64,000 nucleotides of DNA from Desulfobaculum xiamenense. Its GTDB lineage: Bacteria > Desulfobacterota > Desulfovibrionia > Desulfovibrionales > Desulfovibrionaceae. This document shows, in pieces, positions 7,575-15,516 of the stretch (the stretch's first letter is position 1; every line of letters begins with the position of its first letter). The stretch is taken from positions 1,035,019 through 1,099,018 of the forward strand of contig NZ_JAATJA010000001.1 of NCBI RefSeq assembly GCF_011927665.1, written 5' to 3'. A program made the translations under genes and the position numbers. The notes beneath the pieces were generated by a model that saw only the letters and a list, made by a program, of their open reading frames with translations, was not told the DNA's origin and did no database searches.

Positions 7575-10500
7575 TCAGGCGGGTTCCTCAAGGGCGGCGT
7601 CGATGACCGCCATCATCGGCCCGTCGTGGAATCCGGTAAGCACCGTGGCGCTGTTGGGACACACGGCCGCGCACGCACCGCAGCCCTGACACAGTATCTC
7701 GTCCACCAGCACCCGATCCGCTTCCAGATCGAGGGTCCGCGCACCGTAGGGGCAGGCGGACACGCACATGCCGCAGCGCGAGCACAGCGTGTCGCGCACC
7801 GTGGCCACCACGGACTCGCGGGCGATGCGCTCGGCACCGAGGATGCGCAGGGCGCGCTGGGCCGAGGCCTTGGCCGAGGCCACCGTCTCGGACATGCGCC
7901 GGGGCGAATGGGCCAGCCCACACATGAAGATGCCCTGCTTCAGGAAGTCCACGGGCCGCCACTTGGAATCCGCCTCCTGGAAGAATCCGTCATGATTGGT
8001 TTCCACGCCGAATATCTCGACGAGGTCCTCAACCTCGTTGGGTTCCACCCCGCTCGACAGCGAAAGCACGTCAGCCTCGATGTGCACCTCGGCACCGAGG
8101 ACGGGATCAAGCGCCGTGATCACGGGCCGCCCCTCCACGAAGGTCACCTGCGGCTTGTGCTCCACGTCGTAACGGATGAAGACGGCCCCAGCCCTACGCG
8201 CCTGCGTGTAGTACGTCTCCATGAACCCGTGGGCCATGATGTCGCGATAGAAGACATAGATCTGCAGATTCGGATTGCGTGCCTTCAAGGTCAGCACGTT
8301 CTTGAGCATCTCGGGGCAGCACACGCGGCTACAGTAGTCCCGATTCTCGTCACGCGAGCGGAAGCACTGGATCATGGCCACGGTCCCAAGCGCACCCGCG
8401 TCGATGACGCCGGTGGCCAAACGCTCCTCGAACTCCAAATGCGTCATCACGGTCTTGTGGACGCACAGGCCGCTATCGTAGACCTTGGCCTCGTGCCCGC
8501 CCGTGGCGAGAATGGTTACCCCGTGCTCCAGCGAATACACCCCGCCGGGTCCGGCGATGGCGGAACGGAAGCGCCCTGCGCTCCCACGGGAGAGAACCAC
8601 CCGCGACTCCTTGAACACACGGATGTTCGGGTGCTTCTCCACCTGTCCGATGAGGTCTTCCATGAACTTGCGCGGGTCCGAGCCGTCGAGTTGCACGTGC
8701 AGCCGCATGGCCATGCCGCCAAGGTTCTCCTCGGCCTCCACCAGCGCCACGCCGTAGCCCTGATCGGCGATGGACATGGCCGCCGTCATTCCGCCAAGCC
8801 CGCCGCCGACCACGAGGGCCGAACGCGCCACGTCCACCGTCACCGCTGGTGGCGTGGGGTCGCGCCCCTGCAACCGCGCGATGGCCGATGCGAGGGAGGC
8901 GTATATCTCCCGGCTCGCGGCCTCGCCCTTGGTGCCGTTCTCCCCAAAGGTGGGGCTGTAGATGTCCACGACATCCATGAGGGCCGGACTCACGCCGATG
9001 GTGCGCCCAAGTTCCTTGAGACGCGGAATGTAGGCATAGGGCAGGCAGGCTCCCACCAGCACGCGGTTCGGCGAGCGCTCGCTCACCAGCTTGCGGATTT
9101 CGCCCCAGCCCTGCTCGGTGCAGGCCTGCCCCACGGTCACCACGTCGCACACGGAATGCACATGGCCCAGATGCTCGCACAGGGCCTTCACATCCACCCG
9201 CGCCTTGAGCGTGGGGCAAGAGTCACACAGGGCCACAAAGGTGCGCGACGGTTCGCGGGACACGTCCGGATAGTCCGCTTCGGGCGCGCATTCCACCCCT
9301 GCGCCCACGTCGTAGGCCTTGATGATGCGCGACGCCGCCTGTGCGGCCGCACCCGCCTGAATGACGGATTCCGAAATATCGCGCGGTTCGCCGAAGGCCC
9401 CCGCCGCAAACACGCCGACCCGGCTGGTCCGCTCCGGCGCGTAGGGCTGCACCTCGCAGAAGCCCCAGTCGTTGGTGTCGATGCCCACGGCGCCGGCCAG
9501 CCTACCCATGCCCTGCGGCGGACGCGCGCCAGCGGCCAGCACCACCATGTCGAAGACCTCGTCGTGCAGGACGCCGTCGTCATCCATGTAGGAGAGAACC
9601 ACCCCCGGCCCGTCGTCGGCGGGCATGAGCGAATGCGGCCGACTGCGCACAAGGCGCACGCCCATCTCGTTCACGGCGCGCCTACGGTAGCGCTCGAACT
9701 CCTTCCCGTAGGTCCGAAGGTCCATGTAGAAGATGCTCGTCTCCACCGCGCCCCCGGTGGCCTTGCGGGCCAAAACGGCTTCCTTGAGCGAGAACATGCA
9801 GCACACCGAGGAGCAGAAGTCCGCGTTCTTGCGCACGTCGCGCGAGCCGACGCACTGAATCCACGCGATGCTGCGCACCTCGCCGCCATCGCGCGGGCGG
9901 CGGAGCTTGCCGCCGGTGGGACCTGTTCCGCTCAACAGTCGCTCAAACTCCACGGCGGTCAGCACACCGGGGTGTCCGTAGCTCCACACGTCCTCGCCGC
10001 CGAAATGGTCCATACGCGGGTTGTAGCACTCGAACCCGCCCGCAAGGATCACCGCGCCCACGGCCAACTCCACCTTCTCGTCGGAGACGACGCGCATGTA
10101 GAGCTTATCCAGCCACGGCACGAAATCCTTGGCTACGAGCGGCTTCTCGCGGAAGTCGTGCGCGCCCTGCATGACGAGGTCCGCGCCCTTGTCCGCGCGC
10201 CCAGCGTCGATCAGCACAGCAACGGGCAAGCCGGGGCGCACCTCCTGACTACGGGCAAGCAGACGCTCGGAGTGCATATCTTCGAGATTGTCGCCCATGA
10301 GCAGCAGCCCGATGCGCTCGTCCGCCACCAGCAAATCCACGGCCCCCGCTCCGGAATCCACGTCGGACACCGTGAAGCGCAGGTCCTTCTCGGCGAGGGA
10401 TGAGCGCACGAACTCGGCCACCGCCGGGTCAGAGTCGGCCACGAGGATATGAAAGTCCTCCCGCTCGCCGAAGCGGAAGTCGATGGCCCCAGTGGGGCAG

Positions 10501-11018
10501 GCGTCATGACACTTCCAGCAGCGCTGACAGTTGTCGAGATCGATGACGTAGTGGTTCGGGATGGCGTGCGGCACGGGCAGATATGCGGCCGTGCGTTCGG
10601 TCAGCCCGGCGTTGAACTCGCTCGGCACGCGCACGGGGCACACCTCGGCGCACTTGCCGCAGCTCACGCACTTGGCCGGATCGATGAGTGTCGAACGCTT
10701 GTTGAGCGTCACAAAGAACTTGCCCGGTTCGCCGTCAAGAGCCGCGACCTCGGTGGACAGCATGATGTCGATGTTGTCGTGGAACAGCCCCTTGCGCAGG
10801 CAGAACTGGCTGGACGAATCACGCGACATGAGCGGCAGCATCCGACACATGCCGCAGTGGTCCGACGGGAACTGGTGATCAAGCTGGGCCAGAATGCCGC
10901 CGTGATTGGGCCGTCTATCCACGAGCGCCACCTTGTGCCCGGACACGGCGAGGTCCAGCGCGGCGCGGATTCCGCCGATGCCCGCCCCGACTACCAATGC
11001 TCCGTATTGCTTCCTCAT
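7575..11018 (-). CDS. Giant HdrA-type flavoprotein: tandem HdrA modules with an embedded receiver-like domain
   Basis: The 1147-residue protein is about twice the length of a usual HdrA. The order is FAD Rossmann motif GAGIGGIRAA (residues 11-20), HdrA cysteines around HCGMCRM, ferredoxin motifs CVSCGKCAEVCP and CQRCWKCHDACP (117-175), a receiver-like domain (190-311), the rest of HdrA module one, a second FAD motif GGGLGGMTAA starting at about residue 750, HdrA module two with YCSRVCC, and C-terminal ferredoxin motifs CSRCGMCVSACP and CQGCGACAAVCP. HdrA is the bifurcating flavin subunit that passes electrons to HdrC/B and ferredoxin. The start at 11018 follows GGAGGG and lies 5 bases after the FrhB-like gene. 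The receiver-like insertion has glycine at the phospho-acceptor position and is treated as a separate finding. Confidence 0.9.
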   Translation of the reverse strand: MRKQYGALVVGAGIGGIRAALDLAVSGHKVALVDRRPNHGGILAQLDHQFPSDHCGMCRMLPLMSRDSSSQFCLRKGLFHDNIDIMLSTEVAALDGEPGKFFVTLNKRSTLIDPAKCVSCGKCAEVCPVRVPSEFNAGLTERTAAYLPVPHAIPNHYVIDLDNCQRCWKCHDACPTGAIDFRFGEREDFHILVADSDPAVAEFVRSSLAEKDLRFTVSDVDSGAGAVDLLVADERIGLLLMGDNLEDMHSERLLARSQEVRPGLPVAVLIDAGRADKGADLVMQGAHDFREKPLVAKDFVPWLDKLYMRVVSDEKVELAVGAVILAGGFECYNPRMDHFGGEDVWSYGHPGVLTAVEFERLLSGTGPTGGKLRRPRDGGEVRSIAWIQCVGSRDVRKNADFCSSVCCMFSLKEAVLARKATGGAVETSIFYMDLRTYGKEFERYRRRAVNEMGVRLVRSRPHSLMPADDGPGVVLSYMDDDGVLHDEVFDMVVLAAGARPPQGMGRLAGAVGIDTNDWGFCEVQPYAPERTSRVGVFAAGAFGEPRDISESVIQAGAAAQAASRIIKAYDVGAGVECAPEADYPDVSREPSRTFVALCDSCPTLKARVDVKALCEHLGHVHSVCDVVTVGQACTEQGWGEIRKLVSERSPNRVLVGACLPYAYIPRLKELGRTIGVSPALMDVVDIYSPTFGENGTKGEAASREIYASLASAIARLQGRDPTPPAVTVDVARSALVVGGGLGGMTAAMSIADQGYGVALVEAEENLGGMAMRLHVQLDGSDPRKFMEDLIGQVEKHPNIRVFKESRVVLSRGSAGRFRSAIAGPGGVYSLEHGVTILATGGHEAKVYDSGLCVHKTVMTHLEFEERLATGVIDAGALGTVAMIQCFRSRDENRDYCSRVCCPEMLKNVLTLKARNPNLQIYVFYRDIMAHGFMETYYTQARRAGAVFIRYDVEHKPQVTFVEGRPVITALDPVLGAEVHIEADVLSLSSGVEPNEVEDLVEIFGVETNHDGFFQEADSKWRPVDFLKQGIFMCGLAHSPRRMSETVASAKASAQRALRILGAERIARESVVATVRDTLCSRCGMCVSACPYGARTLDLEADRVLVDEILCQGCGACAAVCPNSATVLTGFHDGPMMAVIDAALEEPA

Positions 11019-11023
11019 GACGT

Positions 11024-12175
11024 TCACCCTCCATGGGCGAGGTGGGAGACGGTCTCCTGGAACTCGTCCTCCTTGAACACGGACAGCGGCGGTGCCTCGT
11101 CGAGACTCCGCCCGGGCACATAGTCGAAGCTGGCCTGCGTGCGGGCCGCAACGGTGCGGAACAGCTCCATGACGTGCACCCCGTTGGGGCAGGCGTTGGA
11201 GCACTGGCCGCAGCCCACGCAGGCGGTACTCATGTGCGCCATGCGCGTCAGGTGATAGAAGACCGTATCGGTAGGCAGCTTCAGGCTGCCCTTACGCTTG
11301 GCCCAGCCCATGTACTGCCACGGCTGGTGCTCGAACACGTCGGTGTTGAACACGCATTCCTTGCAGTAGCAGACCGGGCAGGCCACACGACAGTTGTAGC
11401 AGTTGACGCAGGCCGAAAGGTGCTGGGCCAGCCCTTCAAGCGAGGATGTGGACTCCAGCGTTTCGGCGTACATCCGTTCGAGGTTGGCCATGCGCTCGGC
11501 CACGAGCTTCTCGATAAATCCCGCACGCTGCGGATTTTCGCTTCCCTCGGCCAGCCCAAGGCCGGTGAGCAGCGCCTCACCACGCGGGCTGGCCGCCATG
11601 AGCGGAACATGATCGCGAATGTCCGCCCCGAAGACGGCGACGACGAGGTCCGCCCCGAGAGGAACGGGGTGCTCGCACACCGCACAGGCGCGGGCGATGT
11701 CCACGCCCTCGCCGGGCGCGCCCTTTGCCCGCGCATCGAGGAAGGTCGCTGTGGCGGCCATGGGATCGGCCTCACCCACGAAACGGGGGTAATCCGTATT
11801 GGAAAACGCGCCGTGACAGTCCACGCCGATGATGTACACGTCGTCCATGGAGCCCTGATTGAGCTTCACCAGCTCCACGAAGGCCCGGATCTCGCACGGA
11901 CGCATAACCGCCGCGATCTTCTCGCCAGAACGGCCCCGCGTCAGCCGCGAGACGAGCTTCGCGCCGTTGAGCGGAAAGGCCGGGGCCAGCGGATCGGCAC
12001 GGCCCAGCCCCTCGGGATCGGTGACCAGCGTGGGCATGGGCATGCCCTTGCCGAACAGGTGCACGGGCACCACCACTCCACCCACCTTGCCCGAAGCGAG
12101 CAGCCTACCGAGGAAATCCTGCATGCCCCGGAGAACGCCACCATCCGCAGCCTCGATCCTCACCGTGGTCGCCAT
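11024..12175 (-). CDS. FrhB/FdhB-family flavin and iron-sulfur subunit
   Basis: The 383-residue protein resembles the coenzyme F420 hydrogenase/formate dehydrogenase beta family. The N-terminal two thirds carry the FrhB-like region (RPCEIRAFVEL, IIGVDCHGAFS, CAVCEHPVP). The C-terminal part adds a cysteine cluster CVNCYNCRVACPVCYC and a ferredoxin motif CVGCGQCSNACP. Family members bind FAD and connect an F420, NAD(P)H or formate site to Fe-S chains. Here it probably supplies or withdraws electrons for the adjacent HdrA/MvhD module; the donor is unknown, and F420 use in this organism would need proof. The start at 12175 follows GGGAGGG. Confidence 0.8.
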   Translation of the reverse strand: MATTVRIEAADGGVLRGMQDFLGRLLASGKVGGVVVPVHLFGKGMPMPTLVTDPEGLGRADPLAPAFPLNGAKLVSRLTRGRSGEKIAAVMRPCEIRAFVELVKLNQGSMDDVYIIGVDCHGAFSNTDYPRFVGEADPMAATATFLDARAKGAPGEGVDIARACAVCEHPVPLGADLVVAVFGADIRDHVPLMAASPRGEALLTGLGLAEGSENPQRAGFIEKLVAERMANLERMYAETLESTSSLEGLAQHLSACVNCYNCRVACPVCYCKECVFNTDVFEHQPWQYMGWAKRKGSLKLPTDTVFYHLTRMAHMSTACVGCGQCSNACPNGVHVMELFRTVAARTQASFDYVPGRSLDEAPPLSVFKEDEFQETVSHLAHGG

Positions 12176-12199
12176 GTCCGTTCCCTCCCTTTTCCGAGG

Positions 12200-12625
12200 C
12201 TAGACGATAGCCATGGAGCGGGCCTCCATGGGGCCGATTTCCCGAATCTCATTGATGAAGTTGTTCACGGTGGCCGCGAACTCGTTGCCTTCGCTTGCTC
12301 CCACCCACGTCAGCTTCACCCGCCCCTCCTCGATGCCGAACAGCGGCAATATCTCCTTGAGCAGGCGCACCCTGCGCCGAGCCTTGTAGTTGCCGTTCAT
12401 GTAGTGGCAGTCGCCGGGGTGGCAGCCGCTGATGAGCACGCCGTCCGCGCCGGACAACAGCGCCTTGATGACATACTTGGGGTCCACCATGCCCGTGCAC
12501 ATCATGCGCACCAGCCGCACGTTGGGCTGCTGCACCATGCGTGACGTCCCCGCGAGGTCGGCGGCCGTGTACGTGCACCAGTTGCAGACAAAGGCGAGAA
12601 TGGTCGGTTCGAACTCGGTCTTCAT
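12200..12625 (-). CDS. mvhD: MvhD-like hydrogenase/Hdr linker iron-sulfur protein
   Basis: The 141-residue protein contains the MvhD/FlpD ligands: FVCNWCTYTAADLAG near the start, VRMMCTGMVDPKY in the middle and ISGCHPGDCHY later. MvhD carries a 2Fe-2S cluster and passes electrons between a hydrogenase or dehydrogenase and HdrA. The start at 12625 has GGGAGG five bases upstream; a GTG at 12640 overlaps the hdrA stop but has no better site. Its position directly after hdrA and before the FrhB-like gene matches electron-bifurcating Hdr gene clusters. Confidence 0.93.
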   Translation of the reverse strand: MKTEFEPTILAFVCNWCTYTAADLAGTSRMVQQPNVRLVRMMCTGMVDPKYVIKALLSGADGVLISGCHPGDCHYMNGNYKARRRVRLLKEILPLFGIEEGRVKLTWVGASEGNEFAATVNNFINEIREIGPMEARSMAIV

Positions 12626-12636
12626 GGCTTCCTCCC

Positions 12637-14655
12637 TCACGCAGGCTCACCGGCCTGAACATTGGCGGACGATTCGGCGGACTCCCCGCACGGGCCTTCG
12701 GGCGCGTGCATGCCAAGCAGGCCGTCGATCTCGTCGAAGACCTGCGACTCACGGAAGTGCTTGATCTGCGCGGCACCGCTCGGGCAGTACCCCGCGCAGC
12801 TGCCGCAGCCCTTGCACATGGCCTCGTTGATGACGGACACCTTGCGGCGCTCGTCGAACTCGATGGCCGAGTACGGACACAGTCCGATGCAAACCTTGCA
12901 CCCGATGCAAACCTCGGGGTCGATGTATGATGTCGTCGGCGAGATGGACACATGCCCCCTCGCCGCCAGCGCCAGCGCCTGCGCCGCGCCGCCCGATGCG
13001 TGGGACACGGCGTCCGGAATGTCCTTCGGTCCCTGACAGCTTCCGGCCAGAAACACGCCATCCGTGGCCGTGGACACCGGCCCGAGCTTCGGATGCTCCT
13101 CAAGGAAGAAGCCGTCCTGCCCCTGCGAGACGCCGAACACGCGGGCCACGTCCTGCGCGTTGCGACGCGGCTCCATGGCCGTGCACAGCACCACCATGTC
13201 CACGGGAACCCGCACGCGCATGCCGAGTAGCGTATCCTCGCCAACGACGACGAGATGCCCATCCTCGCGCACCACCTCGGCCGGACGCCCACGGATGAAG
13301 GTGACACCCTCCTCCTGCACGCGGCGGTAGAATTCCTCGTAACCCTTACCGAAGCAGCGCATGTCGATGTAGAAATTGTAGACGCGGGCGTGGTGGCCGA
13401 CCTTGTCCTTGATGAGATGGTCGTACTTCAGGGCGTACATGCAGCAAGTGCGCGAGCAGTACTCATGGTAATTCTTATCGCGGCTGCCCACGCAATGGAT
13501 GATGGCCACGCTTTCCGGCGGCTGGCCGTTCTTCATGAGGATGCGCCCGCCAGTCGGCCCTACGGCATTGTTCAGGCGCTCGAACTGCAAGGCCGTGTAG
13601 ACCTCCTCGAAGCGCCCGAAGCCGTATTCGGACATGACGGTGGGGTCCATGGTGTCGTAGCCCGTGGCCAGCACGACGCTACCCACGTGATAGACCTCGC
13701 GCCGCTCCACGGCGTTGTAGTCGATGGCCCCGGTAGGGCAGACCTTCTGACAGATTCCGCACTTCCCCTTCGTGATCATCTTGCAGTGCGCCGCGTCGAT
13801 GACCGGGGTATTGGGCACAGCCTGCGGGGAGTTGCGGTAGATGGCCTTGCGGAAGGCGAGCTTCTCCTCGAAATCGCTCAGCACCTTGGTGGGACACTTC
13901 TCAAGGCAGGTGCCGCAGCCCGTGCACACATCCTCGTTCACGTAGCGGGCCTTGCGCAGCACCGTCACCGTGTAGTTTCCCACGAAGCCGGAAACGTCGA
14001 CGACCTCGCTCCACGTCAAGAGGTTGATATTCGGCTCCTGCGCCACGGCCACCATCTTGGGGGTGGAAATGCACGCCGCGCAGTCGAGGGTGGGGAAGGT
14101 CTTGTCGAACTGGGCCATGTGCCCGCCAATGGACGGCCCCTGCTCCACCAGATGCACCCGGTGTCCGGAACGCGCGATGTCCAGCGCGGCCTGAATTCCA
14201 GCGATACCCGCGCCCACGACCATCACATCCGGCAGCACGTCCACGTCCCGCGTGAAGAGCTCCCTGTGCCGCCCCACCCGGTTGACGGACGCCTCGACGA
14301 TGCGCCGGGCCTTGGCCGTGGCCTCGCCACGATCGGCCGTCACCCACGAGCAGTGCTCGCGAATGCAGCAATGCTGCATGAGGTAGGGATTAAGCCCGCC
14401 GCGCTGGCAGGCCTTCTGGAACGTCTTTTCGTGCAACCTCGGCGAGCAGGATGCCACGACGACCCGGTTCAGGCCGTAATCCCGGATGTCACGAATGATC
14501 ATGTCCTGCCCAGGGTCCGAACACATGAACTGGTAATCCCGCGCAACGACTACATCGCGTAGCCCGCCAGCGTACTTGGCCACGTGCTCGCAGTCCACCT
14601 TGCCAGCGATATTCGTTCCGCAATGACAGACATAGACGCCAATCTTGTTGCCCAT
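12637..14655 (-). CDS. hdrA: Heterodisulfide reductase subunit A
   Basis: The 672-residue protein is a normal-length HdrA. It has the N-terminal domain beginning GVYVCHCGTNIAG, the FAD motif VVGAGIAGIQAALDIA (about residue 147), the HdrA cysteine segment CAACISTPKMVAV, ferredoxin motifs CTGCGTCLEKCP and CGICQKVCP, the segment YCSRTCCMYALK, and two C-terminal 4Fe-4S motifs, CIGCKVCIGLCP and CKGCGSCAGYCP. It is the FAD-containing electron-bifurcating subunit of cytoplasmic Hdr complexes. The start at 14655 follows GGGAGGACATGTC. It lies 18 bases after the IS3 OrfA-like gene and 11 bases before mvhD. Together with the giant protein at 7575-11018 this gives three HdrA modules in one operon. Confidence 0.95.
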   Translation of the reverse strand: MGNKIGVYVCHCGTNIAGKVDCEHVAKYAGGLRDVVVARDYQFMCSDPGQDMIIRDIRDYGLNRVVVASCSPRLHEKTFQKACQRGGLNPYLMQHCCIREHCSWVTADRGEATAKARRIVEASVNRVGRHRELFTRDVDVLPDVMVVGAGIAGIQAALDIARSGHRVHLVEQGPSIGGHMAQFDKTFPTLDCAACISTPKMVAVAQEPNINLLTWSEVVDVSGFVGNYTVTVLRKARYVNEDVCTGCGTCLEKCPTKVLSDFEEKLAFRKAIYRNSPQAVPNTPVIDAAHCKMITKGKCGICQKVCPTGAIDYNAVERREVYHVGSVVLATGYDTMDPTVMSEYGFGRFEEVYTALQFERLNNAVGPTGGRILMKNGQPPESVAIIHCVGSRDKNYHEYCSRTCCMYALKYDHLIKDKVGHHARVYNFYIDMRCFGKGYEEFYRRVQEEGVTFIRGRPAEVVREDGHLVVVGEDTLLGMRVRVPVDMVVLCTAMEPRRNAQDVARVFGVSQGQDGFFLEEHPKLGPVSTATDGVFLAGSCQGPKDIPDAVSHASGGAAQALALAARGHVSISPTTSYIDPEVCIGCKVCIGLCPYSAIEFDERRKVSVINEAMCKGCGSCAGYCPSGAAQIKHFRESQVFDEIDGLLGMHAPEGPCGESAESSANVQAGEPA

Positions 14656-14673
14656 GACATGTCCTCCCTCGCG

Positions 14674-14946
14674 CTACCGGCCCGATCCGCCATCCCGGTC
14701 CAGCTCCAGCGTGAGCTGGCCCACAAGCCTCTTCAACCGGGCATTTTCCGCTTCCAATTCCGCCGGGGTCTGCGGGCGCTGGTCCTGCTCGAAAAGCGTG
14801 TGGGCCTTTTCGAGAAACTGCCCGCGCCACTTGTAGTACAGACCGGGCCGAATGCCGTTCTCGCGGCAGATGTCGGTCACGCAGCCGCCCATCAGTCCCG
14901 CGAGAACGACCCTCGCTTTGGTCCTCGCATCCCACTTGCGCCTCAT
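14674..14946 (-). CDS. Stand-alone IS3 OrfA-like HTH/leucine-zipper protein at the operon head
   Basis: The 90-residue protein begins MRRKWDARTKARVVLAGL and has a helix-turn-helix (VTDICRENGIRPGLYYKW) followed by a coiled coil (ELEAENARLKRLVGQLTLEL). This is the OrfA architecture of IS3/IS911-family transposases. No OrfB integrase core and no terminal inverted repeats are visible, and the gene has an excellent ribosome-binding site (GAGGAGG). It ends 18 bases before hdrA, co-oriented. It may be a domesticated transposase fragment acting as a DNA-binding regulator of the operon, or just a remnant; the sequence alone does not decide. Confidence 0.75.
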   Translation of the reverse strand: MRRKWDARTKARVVLAGLMGGCVTDICRENGIRPGLYYKWRGQFLEKAHTLFEQDQRPQTPAELEAENARLKRLVGQLTLELDRDGGSGR

Positions 14947-15248
14947 GATCCGGGCCTCCTCGGTCCTGAATCCGTCTCCCCTCTCCCTTTCCCCGCCGAG
15001 GTGACAAGGTGACGGCCGCGTCCCGCGCCCGTCCGGGATATGCGCCCTGCGCCTCCGCAGCCCATCGAGTTTCCGGACATTCCATTGCGGATCGGCCACT
15101 ACCCGGCGCTTCGGTCCCGTCACCTTGTCCCCAGAACAAGAAGCGTTCCAAAAGGAGAATACGCACTGCTGGCCGACAGATGCGCCCCTTCGCCCACTCC
15201 CGGCGTCCCCCGCATGGCGCATGCGACGCCCGCAAGGCATCCAGCCGG

Positions 15249-15264
15249 GCAAGACGAGTCTTGC
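15249..15264. promoter_or_regulatory. Palindrome GCAAGAC-N2-GTCTTGC, candidate operator
   Basis: A perfect 7-bp inverted repeat with a 2-base spacer lies in the divergent region upstream of the Hdr operon. A regulator dimer site is plausible; the protein is unknown. Confidence 0.4.
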
Positions 15265-15326
15265 AGGTCAAGACGGATTCCGCAGCCGAACGTCTCCCGC
15301 CGAAGATTCTCACGGCCGCAAAGCAA

Positions 15327-15340
15327 ATTGCGCGCGCAAT
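15327..15340. promoter_or_regulatory. 14-base palindrome, candidate operator
   Basis: ATTGCGCGCGCAAT is a perfect palindrome about 190 bases upstream of the activator start and about 380 bases upstream of the first operon gene. Confidence 0.35.
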
Positions 15341-15455
15341 CTAATTCGTGCTTTCACGACAGGGTAGCGCCGAAATCGTCCCGCTCCGCAAGACACTTTT
15401 CGGCCCGCCTTAACGCCGCAGCCACTACCCACCGGAATCTCGGGATATTCCCGCA

Positions 15456-15486
15456 TTGACACAAGGCCGCAACGGCGTGCTATTCT
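15456..15486 (+). promoter_or_regulatory. Candidate promoter of the sigma-54 activator gene
   Basis: TTGACA (15456-15461) and TATTCT (15481-15486) are separated by 19 bases, longer than optimal. The start codon is at 15517. Confidence 0.4.
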
Positions 15487-15516
15487 TGATGCCCACCACT
15501 CGAAGCCGGAGAACAC

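Larger units (their letters stand above)
14947..15516. other. Divergent control region between the Hdr operon and the sigma-54 activator
   Basis: This 570-base spacer has no convincing gene. It contains two perfect palindromes, GCAAGAC-GA-GTCTTGC (15249-15264) and ATTGCGCGCGCAAT (15327-15340), and a sigma-70-like promoter for the activator (15456-15486). I found no sigma-54 (-24/-12) site with correct spacing; near-misses are listed under rejected items. Confidence 0.6.

Noticed and set aside
7383-10403. A 1006-residue open frame on the plus strand opposite the giant HdrA gene
   Set aside because: Rich in His, Gly and Arg with no recognisable domain; it is the antisense shadow of a GC-rich gene with a clear family on the other strand.
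15469-15482. Possible sigma-54 promoter on the minus strand (TAGCACG-CCG-TTGC)
   Set aside because: The spacing between the GG/GC elements is one base too short and the first G is missing; another hit at about 15330-15350 has spacing three bases too long.
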